Assembly: GCA_005880175.1 (NCBI GenBank) | Contig: VBJR01000028.1 | Coordinates: forward strand, 1-9,722 | From: Chloroflexota bacterium | GTDB lineage: Bacteria; Chloroflexota; Dormibacteria; Dormibacterales; Dormibacteraceae | DNA: 9,722 nucleotides | Reading direction: 5' to 3' | Shown here: positions 1 to 6,382 of the stretch, one piece after another | Position numbering within the stretch: position 1 is the stretch's first letter | Layout: every line of letters begins with the position of its first letter | Made by a program: the position numbers and the translations under genes | The notes under the pieces: model-generated | Seen by the model: the letters and a program-made list of their open reading frames with translations, nothing else | Databases searched by the model: none | Told to the model about the DNA's origin: nothing

Positions 1-1334
1 CCATGCAGTTCGCGGTCAAGCTGTTCGCGATCACGGTGCCGGTGTTCGTGCTCCTCGTGCACTTCGGCACGCCGGGCGGCCTGTTCGCCGCGCTCGCCGG
101 CCGCGAGGCCCCGGCCCCGCCGCAGCCGGTCGTCGTCCACGCGGCGCCCGGCGACGAGTGGCAGGTCACGCAGGCGATCTCCGTGCACCTGGACCGCCCC
201 ACCCCGGTCCGCCTGCTGCCCGGCGCCCGCCCGCCCGCCGTCTACGTCGGCGCCCCCCAGGCGCCCGCGCCGGCCGGCGACGGCACCGAGACGACGCTGG
301 CGACCGAGGCGTTCCTCCCGGCCGGGCGCGTGCGCTGGGTGCAGGGGACGGACGTCCGGCTGCCGGCCGGCCAGCCCGTCCCGTTCGGCGCCCAGACCCC
401 GCCCAGCACCACGTCGAGCTGGCTCCAGCCGTTCGGCCCGCTGGCCGGCGGGAGCGGGCAGCCGCTGCTGTTCACGTACTCGCTGATCGTGGCCATCCTC
501 TGCGGCACGATGGGCCTGCCCCACATCCTGGTCCGCTTCTACACGAACCCGGACGCTCGGGCGGCGCGCCGGACGGCCTGGCTCGTGCTGGTGCTGGTGG
601 GCCTGTTCTATCTCTGGCCGCCGCTGTACGGGGTGATCGGCAGGCTCCGCGCGCCGCAGCTGTACACCGGCGACCTGACGGACTCGGTCGTGCTGCTCCT
701 GCCCCGCCAGGTCGAGCCCCGCCTGCTCGGCGACGCGCTGGCCGCGATCACGGCCGCGGGCGCGTTCGCGGCGTTCGCGGCGACGCTCAGCGGCCTGCTG
801 ATCTCGCTGGCCGGCGCGCTCGGCCACGACATCTACGGGCGCTGGCTGCGGCCGGACGCCAGCGGGCCCGCGCGCAGCCGCGCGTTCCGGGCCAGCGCCC
901 TGGGAGCCGGGGTGGCGGCGGCGCTGCTCGGCCTGCTGGTCGAGAACTTCGACATCAACGTGCTGGTCGGCTGGGCGTTCGCGATCGCGGCCAGCTCCTT
1001 CTTCCCGCTGCTGGTGCTGGGCATCTGGTGGCGCGGGCTGACGACCGCCGGGGCGGCGCTGGGCACGGCGGTCGGCGGCGGCGCGGCCACGCTGGCGATC
1101 GTGACGACGATGCTGGCGGCCGCCTCGCCCCAGCTCAGCGAGGTCCTGGTCCGCCACCCGGCGCTGGCGGTGGTGCTCGCCCAGCCGGCGATCGTGGCGA
1201 TCCCGCTGGCGTTCGCGGTGATGGTCGGCACGTCGCTCGCCCGCCCCGGCCTGCCCGGCGGCGTGGCGGGCAAGATGCTGCAGCTGCACATCCCCGACCG
1301 CCTGGGGCTGCGGCGCGACTACATCCCGGAGTGA
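1..1334 (+). CDS. Sodium/solute symporter, acetate (ActP/MctC) type, C-terminal part only
   Basis: This is a secondary transporter of the SSS family that would import a small monocarboxylate such as acetate with a cation across the cytoplasmic membrane. About 443 residues are visible. The diagnostic ActP-like stretch GTMGLPHILVRFYT is at residues 168-181 (counted from the ATG at position 3), followed by NPDARAARR and a series of hydrophobic helices (about 192-213, 242-273, 297-345, 350-372, 390-412). The ATG at position 3 is very unlikely to be the start: residues 1-20 look like a middle helix of the fold, and full-length family members are about 550-600 residues, so some five helices lie upstream of the window. 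Residues 30-150 form a long, Pro/Gly-rich non-membrane insertion, which I recall from actinobacterial homologues but not from E. coli ActP. The substrate is inferred from family resemblance. The 3' end overlaps the convergent methyltransferase by 16 nt. Confidence 0.9.
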   Translation, partial: MQFAVKLFAITVPVFVLLVHFGTPGGLFAALAGREAPAPPQPVVVHAAPGDEWQVTQAISVHLDRPTPVRLLPGARPPAVYVGAPQAPAPAGDGTETTLATEAFLPAGRVRWVQGTDVRLPAGQPVPFGAQTPPSTTSSWLQPFGPLAGGSGQPLLFTYSLIVAILCGTMGLPHILVRFYTNPDARAARRTAWLVLVLVGLFYLWPPLYGVIGRLRAPQLYTGDLTDSVVLLLPRQVEPRLLGDALAAITAAGAFAAFAATLSGLLISLAGALGHDIYGRWLRPDASGPARSRAFRASALGAGVAAALLGLLVENFDINVLVGWAFAIAASSFFPLLVLGIWWRGLTTAGAALGTAVGGGAATLAIVTTMLAAASPQLSEVLVRHPALAVVLAQPAIVAIPLAFAVMVGTSLARPGLPGGVAGKMLQLHIPDRLGLRRDYIPE

Positions 1335-2017
1335 CGACGGCCGACGGTGAGCCGCGCGACGAACGTGGCCGTCAGCCGCGGCCAGCCGGCGAGGCGGCGG
1401 CGCACCCGCTCCAGGAACTCGGCCCGGCGCTCCGGCCCGAGCTGGGCGGGGCCGGTCTGGGTCCCCAGGTTGGCCAGGTACTCGTCGGCCGTGTACACGC
1501 GGCGGAACGGGTACGTGCGGGCGGCCACCTCGGCGAAGAACGCGGCGGCGTCGGGCGGCAGGTGCGACGGCCCGATGGCGTCGAGGGCCGGGTGCGGGTC
1601 GCCCGGGAAGTCCACCGCCCGGTAGTCCTCCTGCACGTCGCTCCAGAACCGCTCCGCGTCAGGGGCGGCGGCCCACTGGGTCGAGATCACGACCATGTGG
1701 CCGCCGTCGCGGATGAGCTCGGCCGGCCGCCGGTAGCGGAGGGCGGGGTCCACCCAGTGCAGCGAGTTGCACGCCAGCACGGCGTCGAACGGGCCGCCGT
1801 CCGGCTCCCACGCCTCGAACGTGCTGGTGACGACGCGGGCGCCGGTGCCGGGCCCGATCTCGAGCACCCGCGCGCCCGGCGCCAGGCCGGCCAGCTCGAC
1901 CAGGTCGTCGAACAGCTGGGCGGGGGACACGGGCCGGCTGCGCTGGTAGTCCTCGGCGGCGGCGTCGAAGACGGCGGGCAGCCGCGCCCGGTCCTCGGGG
2001 CCGAAGTCGAGGATCAC
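1319..2017 (-). CDS. Class I SAM-dependent methyltransferase, apparently with an internal in-frame deletion
   Basis: The protein has 232 residues. Its N-terminus (YQRSRPVSP, residues 24-32) and motif I, VLEIGPGTG (51-59), are typical of the small-molecule class I methyltransferases of about 260 residues. The strand-4 region FDAVLACNSLHWVDP (77-91) and LIRDGGHMVV (101-110) also fit. Only 17 residues separate motif I from FDAV; in relatives there are about 50. The missing part holds helix A, strand 2 with the acidic residue that binds the SAM ribose, and most of strand 3. Motif I joins directly to ARVVTSTFEAW, which looks like the end of strand 3. The reading frame is kept. Activity is doubtful unless this is an assembly error. 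It starts with GTG at 2017 and shares GTGA with the stop of the DUF4232 gene, so it is probably translationally coupled. Its stop lies inside the convergent symporter gene. The substrate is unknown. Confidence 0.8.
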   Translation of the reverse strand: MILDFGPEDRARLPAVFDAAAEDYQRSRPVSPAQLFDDLVELAGLAPGARVLEIGPGTGARVVTSTFEAWEPDGGPFDAVLACNSLHWVDPALRYRRPAELIRDGGHMVVISTQWAAAPDAERFWSDVQEDYRAVDFPGDPHPALDAIGPSHLPPDAAAFFAEVAARTYPFRRVYTADEYLANLGTQTGPAQLGPERRAEFLERVRRRLAGWPRLTATFVARLTVGRRHSGM

Positions 2018-2583
2018 GGCGCGCCGACGCCCTGGGCGCCCGCCACCACCGGAGACACGTGGATCGTGCCGTCGGGGCAGGCCTCGATGCCGGCCGCGAC
2101 CGTGAGCCGCGCCGAGTCGTCCGGCGGCGTCACCTGGACGCTGGTGCCGGCCGGGCAGGTCACGCCCGGATAGCCGGTCCCGTTGGACCAGCCGGCGCTG
2201 AAGGAGGCCCGGCCGCCCGGCGCCAGGTCCACGTGGCGGGGCGGGACCTGGGCGAACGTGTACGCGCCGGTGCGCAGCACGCGGGTCGGGACCGTCCGGC
2301 CGCTCGCGTCGACCAGCTGCACCCCCGGGAACCCGGAGAGGGAGCAGGTCGCGCCGGACCGGTTGGTCAGGACGAAGACCTCGCCGGCGTTGCCCGCGCC
2401 CACGCCGGCCCGGCCCGCGCTCAGCGCCAGCTGCGCGGCGACGCAGCGCTGTTGGCCGGCCGGCGGCACGGCGGCCAGGCCGAACCGGCTGCCGCGCGCC
2501 CAGAGCAGCGCGGCAGCCGCCACCATCGCGAGAGCGAGCGCGGCGACGAGCGCGGTGGTGCGCAGCGGACCGGAGACCGACAT
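2014..2583 (-). CDS. DUF4232 domain protein, membrane-anchored or secreted
   Basis: This is a 189-residue protein with a short N-terminus, one hydrophobic segment (about residues 10-29, rich in Ala/Leu/Val) and then an extracytoplasmic beta-rich domain. The stretch VLTNRSGATCSLSGFPGVQL (71-90) is the hallmark of DUF4232, a domain common in actinobacterial exported proteins. The four cysteines C47, C80, C143 and C169 could form two disulfides outside the cell. There is no lipobox Cys after the hydrophobic segment, so it is a signal anchor or cleaved signal peptide rather than a lipoprotein. The ATG at 2583 was chosen because it lies 8 nt after the aminotransferase stop and directly precedes the signal segment; no clear Shine-Dalgarno is visible. 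Its stop overlaps the methyltransferase start. The function of DUF4232 is not known to me, and I see no obvious biochemical link to the neighbouring enzymes. Confidence 0.85.
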   Translation of the reverse strand: MSVSGPLRTTALVAALALAMVAAAALLWARGSRFGLAAVPPAGQQRCVAAQLALSAGRAGVGAGNAGEVFVLTNRSGATCSLSGFPGVQLVDASGRTVPTRVLRTGAYTFAQVPPRHVDLAPGGRASFSAGWSNGTGYPGVTCPAGTSVQVTPPDDSARLTVAAGIEACPDGTIHVSPVVAGAQGVGAP

Positions 2584-2591
2584 CCCAGCAC

Positions 2592-3782
2592 TCAGCCGCC
2601 GACGGGCACCCGCTCCGCCAGGTAGTTGCCCATCCGCTCCAGGCCCACCCGGAGGTCGGCCTCCGACTGCGTGTACGCCAGGCGCAGGAAGCCCTCGCCG
2701 GCCGGCCCGAAGGCCGACCCGGGCAGCAGCGCCACCCCGGCGCCCTGCAGCAGGTCCTCCGCCAGCTCGCGCTCGTCGAGGCCCGTGCCCCGCACGTTGG
2801 GGAACGCGTAGAACGCGCCCTGCGGGACCTCGCAGTGGACGCCAGGCATCGCGTTCAGGCCCGCGACGACCAGGTCCCGGCGGGCCTGGAACTGCGCCAC
2901 CATCCGGCGCACCGCGGCGTCCGACTCCGGGGAATCGAACGCCTCGATGACGGCCATCTGGGCGAACGCGGCCGCGCAGGACGAGGAGTTGATCATCAGC
3001 GCCTCCATCCGGCTCGCCAGCTCGCGCGGCGCCACCCCGTAGCCCAGGCGCCAGCCGCACATCGCGTATGCCTTGGACATGCCGTCCATCAGCACGGTCC
3101 GCTCCTTCATGCCCGGCTGCGAGAGCACCGATACGTGCTGTCGGCCGTACACGATCTGCGAATAGATCTCGTCCGAGATTACGAGCAGGTCGTGCTCGAT
3201 CGCCAGGCGCGCGATGAAGGCGACGTCCTCCGCGGTGAGCACCCCGCCCGTCGGGTTCTGCGGGGAGTTCAGGACCAGCAGCCGGGTGCGCGGGGTGACC
3301 AGCCCGGCCAGCTCGTCCAGGTCCATGCGGAACCCGCGCTCCTCGCGCAGCCGCACCGGCACCGGCCGGGCGCCGATGAAGTTGATCAGCGACGAGTAGA
3401 TCGGGTAGCCCGGGTCCGGGTAGATCACCTCCTCGCCCGGCTCGACGCACGCGAGCAGGACGAACAGGAGCACGTTCTTGGAACCCGGCGTCAGCACCAC
3501 CTCGGCCGGCTGCGCCTCGATTCCCAGGCGGCTCGAGACGAACCGGGCCACCGCCTCGCGGGCCTCCATGATCCCGCCGGCCGGCGTGTAGTGCGTGTAC
3601 CCGGCGTGCAGCGCGGAGACGGCCGCCTCCGTGATGTTGTCCGGCGTCGCGAAGTCCGGCTCGCCGATCTCCAGGTGCACGATGTGGCGGCCGGTCGCCT
3701 CCAGGCGCCGCGCCTGCGCCAGCACCTCGAACGCGCCCTCGGTGCCGAGACGGTCCATGCGCTCCGCGAATCGAATGCCCAT
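2592..3782 (-). CDS. PLP-dependent aminotransferase, class I/II (aspartate aminotransferase-like)
   Basis: This cytosolic fold-type I transaminase of 396 residues has the normal family length. It moves an amino group from an amino acid to a 2-oxo acid through PLP. Visible landmarks are Y65 in HYTP, the NPTG motif at 176-179, the PLP-ring Asp and Tyr in SDEIY (D204, Y207), the Schiff-base Lys K237 in GMSKAYAMCGWRLGY with R245, and R367 in FLRLAY, which should bind the substrate alpha-carboxylate. It belongs to the broad Asp/aromatic/branched-chain 'AspC-like' group; the side-chain specificity cannot be read from the sequence. The start ATG (3782-3780) overlaps the preceding SDR stop by one base (TGATG), giving strong evidence of translational coupling. 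An alternative start would be Met9, but the overlap supports the first. Placed after an oxidase and an SDR-like protein, it could aminate or deaminate an intermediate of the same pathway, which is inference. Confidence 0.93.
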   Translation of the reverse strand: MGIRFAERMDRLGTEGAFEVLAQARRLEATGRHIVHLEIGEPDFATPDNITEAAVSALHAGYTHYTPAGGIMEAREAVARFVSSRLGIEAQPAEVVLTPGSKNVLLFVLLACVEPGEEVIYPDPGYPIYSSLINFIGARPVPVRLREERGFRMDLDELAGLVTPRTRLLVLNSPQNPTGGVLTAEDVAFIARLAIEHDLLVISDEIYSQIVYGRQHVSVLSQPGMKERTVLMDGMSKAYAMCGWRLGYGVAPRELASRMEALMINSSSCAAAFAQMAVIEAFDSPESDAAVRRMVAQFQARRDLVVAGLNAMPGVHCEVPQGAFYAFPNVRGTGLDERELAEDLLQGAGVALLPGSAFGPAGEGFLRLAYTQSEADLRVGLERMGNYLAERVPVGG

Positions 3783-4525
3783 CAGTGAACCCCTCGCAGC
3801 GCGCCGCCGTCGATGCCGATCGTCTGGCCGGTGATGTAGCCCGCCTGGAGCGAGCAGAGGAACGCGCACGTCGCCCCGAACTCCTCCGGCGTGCCGATGC
3901 GGCCGGCAGGGATCGTGCTCGTCACCTCCTCCGTGTCGCCCGAGTAGAGCTCGCGGATGCGGTCCGTCAGGATCGTGCCGGGGGCCAGGTTGTTGACCGT
4001 CACCCCCCGGCCGGCGACCTCGCCGGCCAGCGTCTTCGCCATCGCGGTCACTGCGGCCCGGAACGCGTTCGAGAGCAGGATGATCGGGATCGGCTGGCGG
4101 ACCGAGATCGACGTGATGTTCACGATGCGGCCGCGGCCGGAGTCCAGGAGGTGGGGCAGCGCGCACTTCGACAGCCGGACCGTGCTCATCAGGGTCAGGT
4201 TGAAGCCCACGTCCCACTGCTCGATCGGGGTGGACTCGAACGTGCCGGGCGGCGGCCCGCCGGCGTTGCAGACCAGGATGTCCAGGCCGCCGAGCGCGGC
4301 CACGGCCGCCTGGACCGCCCGCTCCGGCGCGTCCGGCTGCGAGAGGTCCGCGGCCAGGTGGCCGACCGCGCCGATCTCCCCCTCGACGGCGCGCAGACGC
4401 TCCTCGTCGCGGGAGACGATGAAGACGCGCGCCCCCTCGTCCGCCAGCGCGGCCGCGCAGGCGCGGCCCAGGCCCTTGCTGGCAGCGGTGACCAGCGCCC
4501 GTGTGTTCTCGAGTCCCAAATCCAT
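3782..4525 (-). CDS. SDR-family oxidoreductase with non-canonical active site (BKR_like_SDR_like type)
   Basis: This is a 247-residue Rossmann-fold protein of the classical SDR size. The nucleotide-binding turn is TAASKGLG (13-20), a weaker version of TGxxxGxG. NAGG is at 87-90, and the C-terminal part has NNLAPGTILTDRI (178-190) and ITGQTIGIDGG (231-241). The family active site Ser-Tyr-x-x-x-Lys is not intact: a Ser is present in NITSIS (about 139), but the expected Tyr and Lys positions read S152 and R156 in LLSNAFRAA. I know of an SDR subgroup (CDD cd05344) described as lacking a perfect cofactor motif and catalytic tetrad, and this protein looks like a member, so the change is probably ancestral rather than a mutation. 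Its reaction is unknown; 3-oxoacyl reductase annotation would be unsafe. Upstream, GGAGGGG near 4539-4545 serves as Shine-Dalgarno and overlaps the end of the oxidase gene, 10 nt before this start. Confidence 0.9.
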   Translation of the reverse strand: MDLGLENTRALVTAASKGLGRACAAALADEGARVFIVSRDEERLRAVEGEIGAVGHLAADLSQPDAPERAVQAAVAALGGLDILVCNAGGPPPGTFESTPIEQWDVGFNLTLMSTVRLSKCALPHLLDSGRGRIVNITSISVRQPIPIILLSNAFRAAVTAMAKTLAGEVAGRGVTVNNLAPGTILTDRIRELYSGDTEEVTSTIPAGRIGTPEEFGATCAFLCSLQAGYITGQTIGIDGGALRGVH

Positions 4526-4535
4526 ACGGCTGTGG

Positions 4536-5447
4536 CTACCCCTCCTCGGCGATGTCGGCGAGCGTGGCCAGCTCGATGTCCCGCAGCGCCTTGCCGCGGT
4601 CTCGCTCCAGCACCCGCATCCGCTTGTCGAACTGCGAGCTGGCGAACTCCAGGAACTTCTGCATGGTCTGGCCGAACGGCCCACGGTCGGGATCGAAGTG
4701 CTCCCAGAACTCGGATACGACGCCCATCGCCGGGCCGAGCAGCTCGTTCATCCGCTCGTTCATCACGTCCCACCCGCCGGGGGTCGTGGCGATCAGCCGG
4801 TTGAGCAGGAACACCCCGTACCGGATGTGGCGGCTCTCGTCGCGGGCGACCAGCGTGATCCCCTCCAGCAGGCCGGGCAGGAGCCGGTTGGCCACCAGCG
4901 ACTCGCGGAAGCCGTGGTACCCGGTCTCGGCCAGGACGCCCTCGATGATCATGTTGTAGGTGGTCGCCGCGCGGATCTGCGATACCGGCGAGCGGTCGGT
5001 GCGCAGCGCGGCCATCGACCGGGGCAGCTCGCCGGCGAACAGCAGCTCGTAGCTGGGCGTCACGTACCCGGACAGGTCGTGGCGCGCCTCGGCCACGTCG
5101 TCCAGCCAGCGCCGGAAGAGCTCGACGTGCTTGGCCTCCTCCCACAGGAACGAGGTCAGGTACATCTCCTCCTCGATCCGGCCCTCGGCCGCCATCACCT
5201 CGAGCAGGGGCAGCAGGTCCACCGTGACCGCTTCCTCGCCGGCCTGGAACAGCGCGATCGTCCGCAGGATGAACTCCCGCTCCGGGGCCTCGAAGGTGGT
5301 CCACTGTTCCCGGTCGGCCGCGAGGTCGATCTGGGCCGGGTCCCACACCCCCAGGCGCTTGGCCTTCTGCCAGAGGCGCATGGGCACCGAGTCCCACTGC
5401 AGCCCCCGCTCGGACGTGGTGGCATAGCCCGATCTCGTGGCGCTCAT
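4536..5447 (-). CDS. R2-like ligand-binding oxidase (R2lox), Mn/Fe ferritin-fold
   Basis: This is a 303-residue all-alpha protein of the ribonucleotide reductase R2-like superfamily. It is usually misannotated as ribonucleotide-diphosphate reductase beta subunit. All six metal ligands expected for R2lox can be placed: E71 (GEEAV), E104 and H107 (WEEAKH), E169 (TYNMIIEG), E204 and H207 (RDESRH). V74 and Y164 sit exactly where the Geobacillus and Mycobacterium (Rv0233) enzymes form their Val-Tyr ether cross-link, and every position is shifted by the same +2 from the published Geobacillus numbering (69, 72, 102, 105, 162, 167, 202, 205). The radical Tyr and the C-terminal tail of a true NrdB are not evident, and no R1 subunit gene is nearby. 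Known R2lox proteins bind a long-chain fatty acid at a Mn/Fe site and activate O2; their natural substrate is unknown. The start is ATG at 5447, 25 nt after the membrane-protein gene. Confidence 0.93.
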   Translation of the reverse strand: MSATRSGYATTSERGLQWDSVPMRLWQKAKRLGVWDPAQIDLAADREQWTTFEAPEREFILRTIALFQAGEEAVTVDLLPLLEVMAAEGRIEEEMYLTSFLWEEAKHVELFRRWLDDVAEARHDLSGYVTPSYELLFAGELPRSMAALRTDRSPVSQIRAATTYNMIIEGVLAETGYHGFRESLVANRLLPGLLEGITLVARDESRHIRYGVFLLNRLIATTPGGWDVMNERMNELLGPAMGVVSEFWEHFDPDRGPFGQTMQKFLEFASSQFDKRMRVLERDRGKALRDIELATLADIAEEG

Positions 5448-5472
5448 CTCGTGGAACAGGGTAGACCCGTCG

Positions 5473-5931
5473 TCAGTGTCGGAAGTAGCTGAGCAGCACG
5501 AGCACCACCGTCGTGATGCCCAGCACGCCGTGGCCGAGCACGACCACCGTCGGCAGGCGGGACACGGGGGGCGCCCGGTGCACGCTGTGCGCCGCCCGGC
5601 GCGCGCGCCGGCTGCCCAGCCAGCGGACGAACATGCTGGCTCCCAGCACAGCCACCAGCCCCAGCGCCGGGAGCGCCGCGTACGCGAGCGGGTCGAAGAG
5701 GTAGAGCGCGCCCACCCAGGCGCCCAGACCGGCGATGGCCAGCAGCACGTGCAGGAACACCAGCAGGCGCGGGATGTACGGCGGCGGGCGGCTGTGCGTC
5801 GAGCGCGCCGTGGCTGTCGCGCGTGAGAGGCGCCCGATCCACCAGTACAGCAGGAACCCTCCGAAGCCGGCCGTGGCCAGCCACGAGATCAGCGCCAGTT
5901 GCCCGTAGTTCACTCCCCTCTCGCGCAGCAC
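5473..5931 (-). CDS. Small four-helix integral membrane protein, function unknown
   Basis: The longest reading is 152 residues from a GTG at 5931. Four hydrophobic segments are visible at about 12-33, 55-78, 82-105 and 127-150, separated by short loops, the third loop being very basic (RRARRAAHSVHR). One His lies in the second helix (H61, FLHVLLAIAG) and one in the fourth (H134, VLGHGVLGITT). Such a pair could in principle bind a haem, but nothing else proves it. A second GTG at 5913 (residue 7) directly follows a purine-rich AGAGGGGA, so the real start is uncertain by six residues. I do not recognise a named family, although small actinobacterial membrane proteins with this HG pattern exist. 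It is the first gene of the minus-strand run, 25 nt before the R2lox gene, and probably co-transcribed with it. Confidence 0.75.
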   Translation of the reverse strand: MLRERGVNYGQLALISWLATAGFGGFLLYWWIGRLSRATATARSTHSRPPPYIPRLLVFLHVLLAIAGLGAWVGALYLFDPLAYAALPALGLVAVLGASMFVRWLGSRRARRAAHSVHRAPPVSRLPTVVVLGHGVLGITTVVLVLLSYFRH

Positions 5932-6038
5932 GGCCGCTGGTCCCGCTCGGCCGTTTGTACCTGGCGCAGCAGCCTAACACGTGCGCCGGATGGGGTAAGC
6001 TGGCCGCTTCGGGCGTTTCGCCCTGAGGAGGGGGTTTC
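5932..6038. promoter_or_regulatory. Divergent promoter region between the R2lox operon and the small anchored protein
   Basis: This 107-nt gap holds no gene and is less GC-rich than its surroundings. On the plus strand TAAGCT (5996-6001) fits the TAnnnT form of a -10 box and would put the transcript start about 30 nt before the ATG at 6039. On the minus strand TAGGCT (5976-5971) fits likewise, about 35 nt before the GTG at 5931, with CTTACC 17 nt upstream as a weak -35. Neither strand has a good TTGACA. The two candidate -10 boxes are about 20 nt apart, so transcription in the two directions could interfere. Assignment is by eye only. Confidence 0.35.
6025..6034 (+). promoter_or_regulatory. 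Strong Shine-Dalgarno before the small anchored protein, beside a short hairpin
   Basis: GAGGAGGGGG lies 4-13 nt before the ATG at 6039 and is the best ribosome site in the window. A short stem GGGCG-TTT-CGCCC at 6011-6023 ends just before it. The flanking bases could extend the stem weakly into GAG, so the hairpin might modulate access to the site; this is speculative. Confidence 0.55.
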
Positions 6039-6371
6039 ATGCGTCAGACGAGGCTCGTGCTCATGGTGGGCGGCGGTGTGCTGCTCCTGTGCGTGCTCGC
6101 GCTGGTCGTGTCGCTGGCGGACTACACGCAGCAGCAGCCGACAGTCGCGAACGCGCACGTCCCGCCCGTGGTGGGCGCGCCGGTGTCGGCCGGCACCCCG
6201 ACGCCGGCGGACGTGCCGACCATCCCGGTCACGACGGTGGACGTGCCCACGGCCGCGCCGGCCCCGACGCCGTCGGCGGCGCCCCAGCGGAGCCGGGTCC
6301 AGCAGCCGACGCTGGCCGAGATCCTGCAGCAGCTCCAGCAGCGGCGCCATCACCGGCCGCCTCTGAACTGA
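6039..6371 (+). CDS. Small single-pass membrane or secreted protein with Pro/Thr/Ala-rich region
   Basis: This 110-residue protein starts at an ATG with a strong Shine-Dalgarno. After a basic MRQTR start comes one hydrophobic helix (about 7-27) with no lipobox Cys. Then follows a low-complexity outer segment rich in Pro, Thr, Val and Ala (about 34-84, e.g. TPTPADVPTIPVTT), as in a cell-wall-spanning or mucin-like linker. The C-terminus has a short amphipathic, Gln-rich helix (LAEILQQLQQ, 92-101) and a basic tail RRHHRPP. I do not recognise a family. The P/T-rich part could be glycosylated, and the C-terminal helix could be a contact site. It is a single gene, transcribed away from the R2lox operon and ending 11 nt from the convergent enolase-superfamily gene. 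The codon bias, RBS and signal-like start support a real gene despite the low complexity. Confidence 0.7.
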   Translation: MRQTRLVLMVGGGVLLLCVLALVVSLADYTQQQPTVANAHVPPVVGAPVSAGTPTPADVPTIPVTTVDVPTAAPAPTPSAAPQRSRVQQPTLAEILQQLQQRRHHRPPLN

Positions 6372-6382
6372 CGAGTGCGCGC

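Noticed and set aside
158..2173. 671-codon open frame on the plus strand
   Set aside because: It overlaps the symporter in another frame and the methyltransferase antisense; it is made of Arg/Ala/Gly/Pro low complexity typical of shifted frames in GC-rich DNA.
3782..4525. FabG 3-oxoacyl-ACP reductase
   Set aside because: The catalytic Tyr and Lys are replaced by Ser152 and Arg156, so the activity cannot be assumed.
4195..5397. 400-codon minus-strand frame overlapping the R2lox gene
   Set aside because: It is the same DNA in a shifted frame of R2lox and SDR; composition is low-complexity.
4536..5447. Ribonucleotide reductase beta subunit (NrdB)
   Set aside because: Residues fit R2lox including the Val-Tyr cross-link pair, and no large subunit gene is nearby.
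3957..5492. 511-codon open frame antisense to the SDR and R2lox genes
   Set aside because: The opposite strand has two clear families with all motifs; the antisense product is Arg/Gln/His/Pro-rich with no family resemblance.
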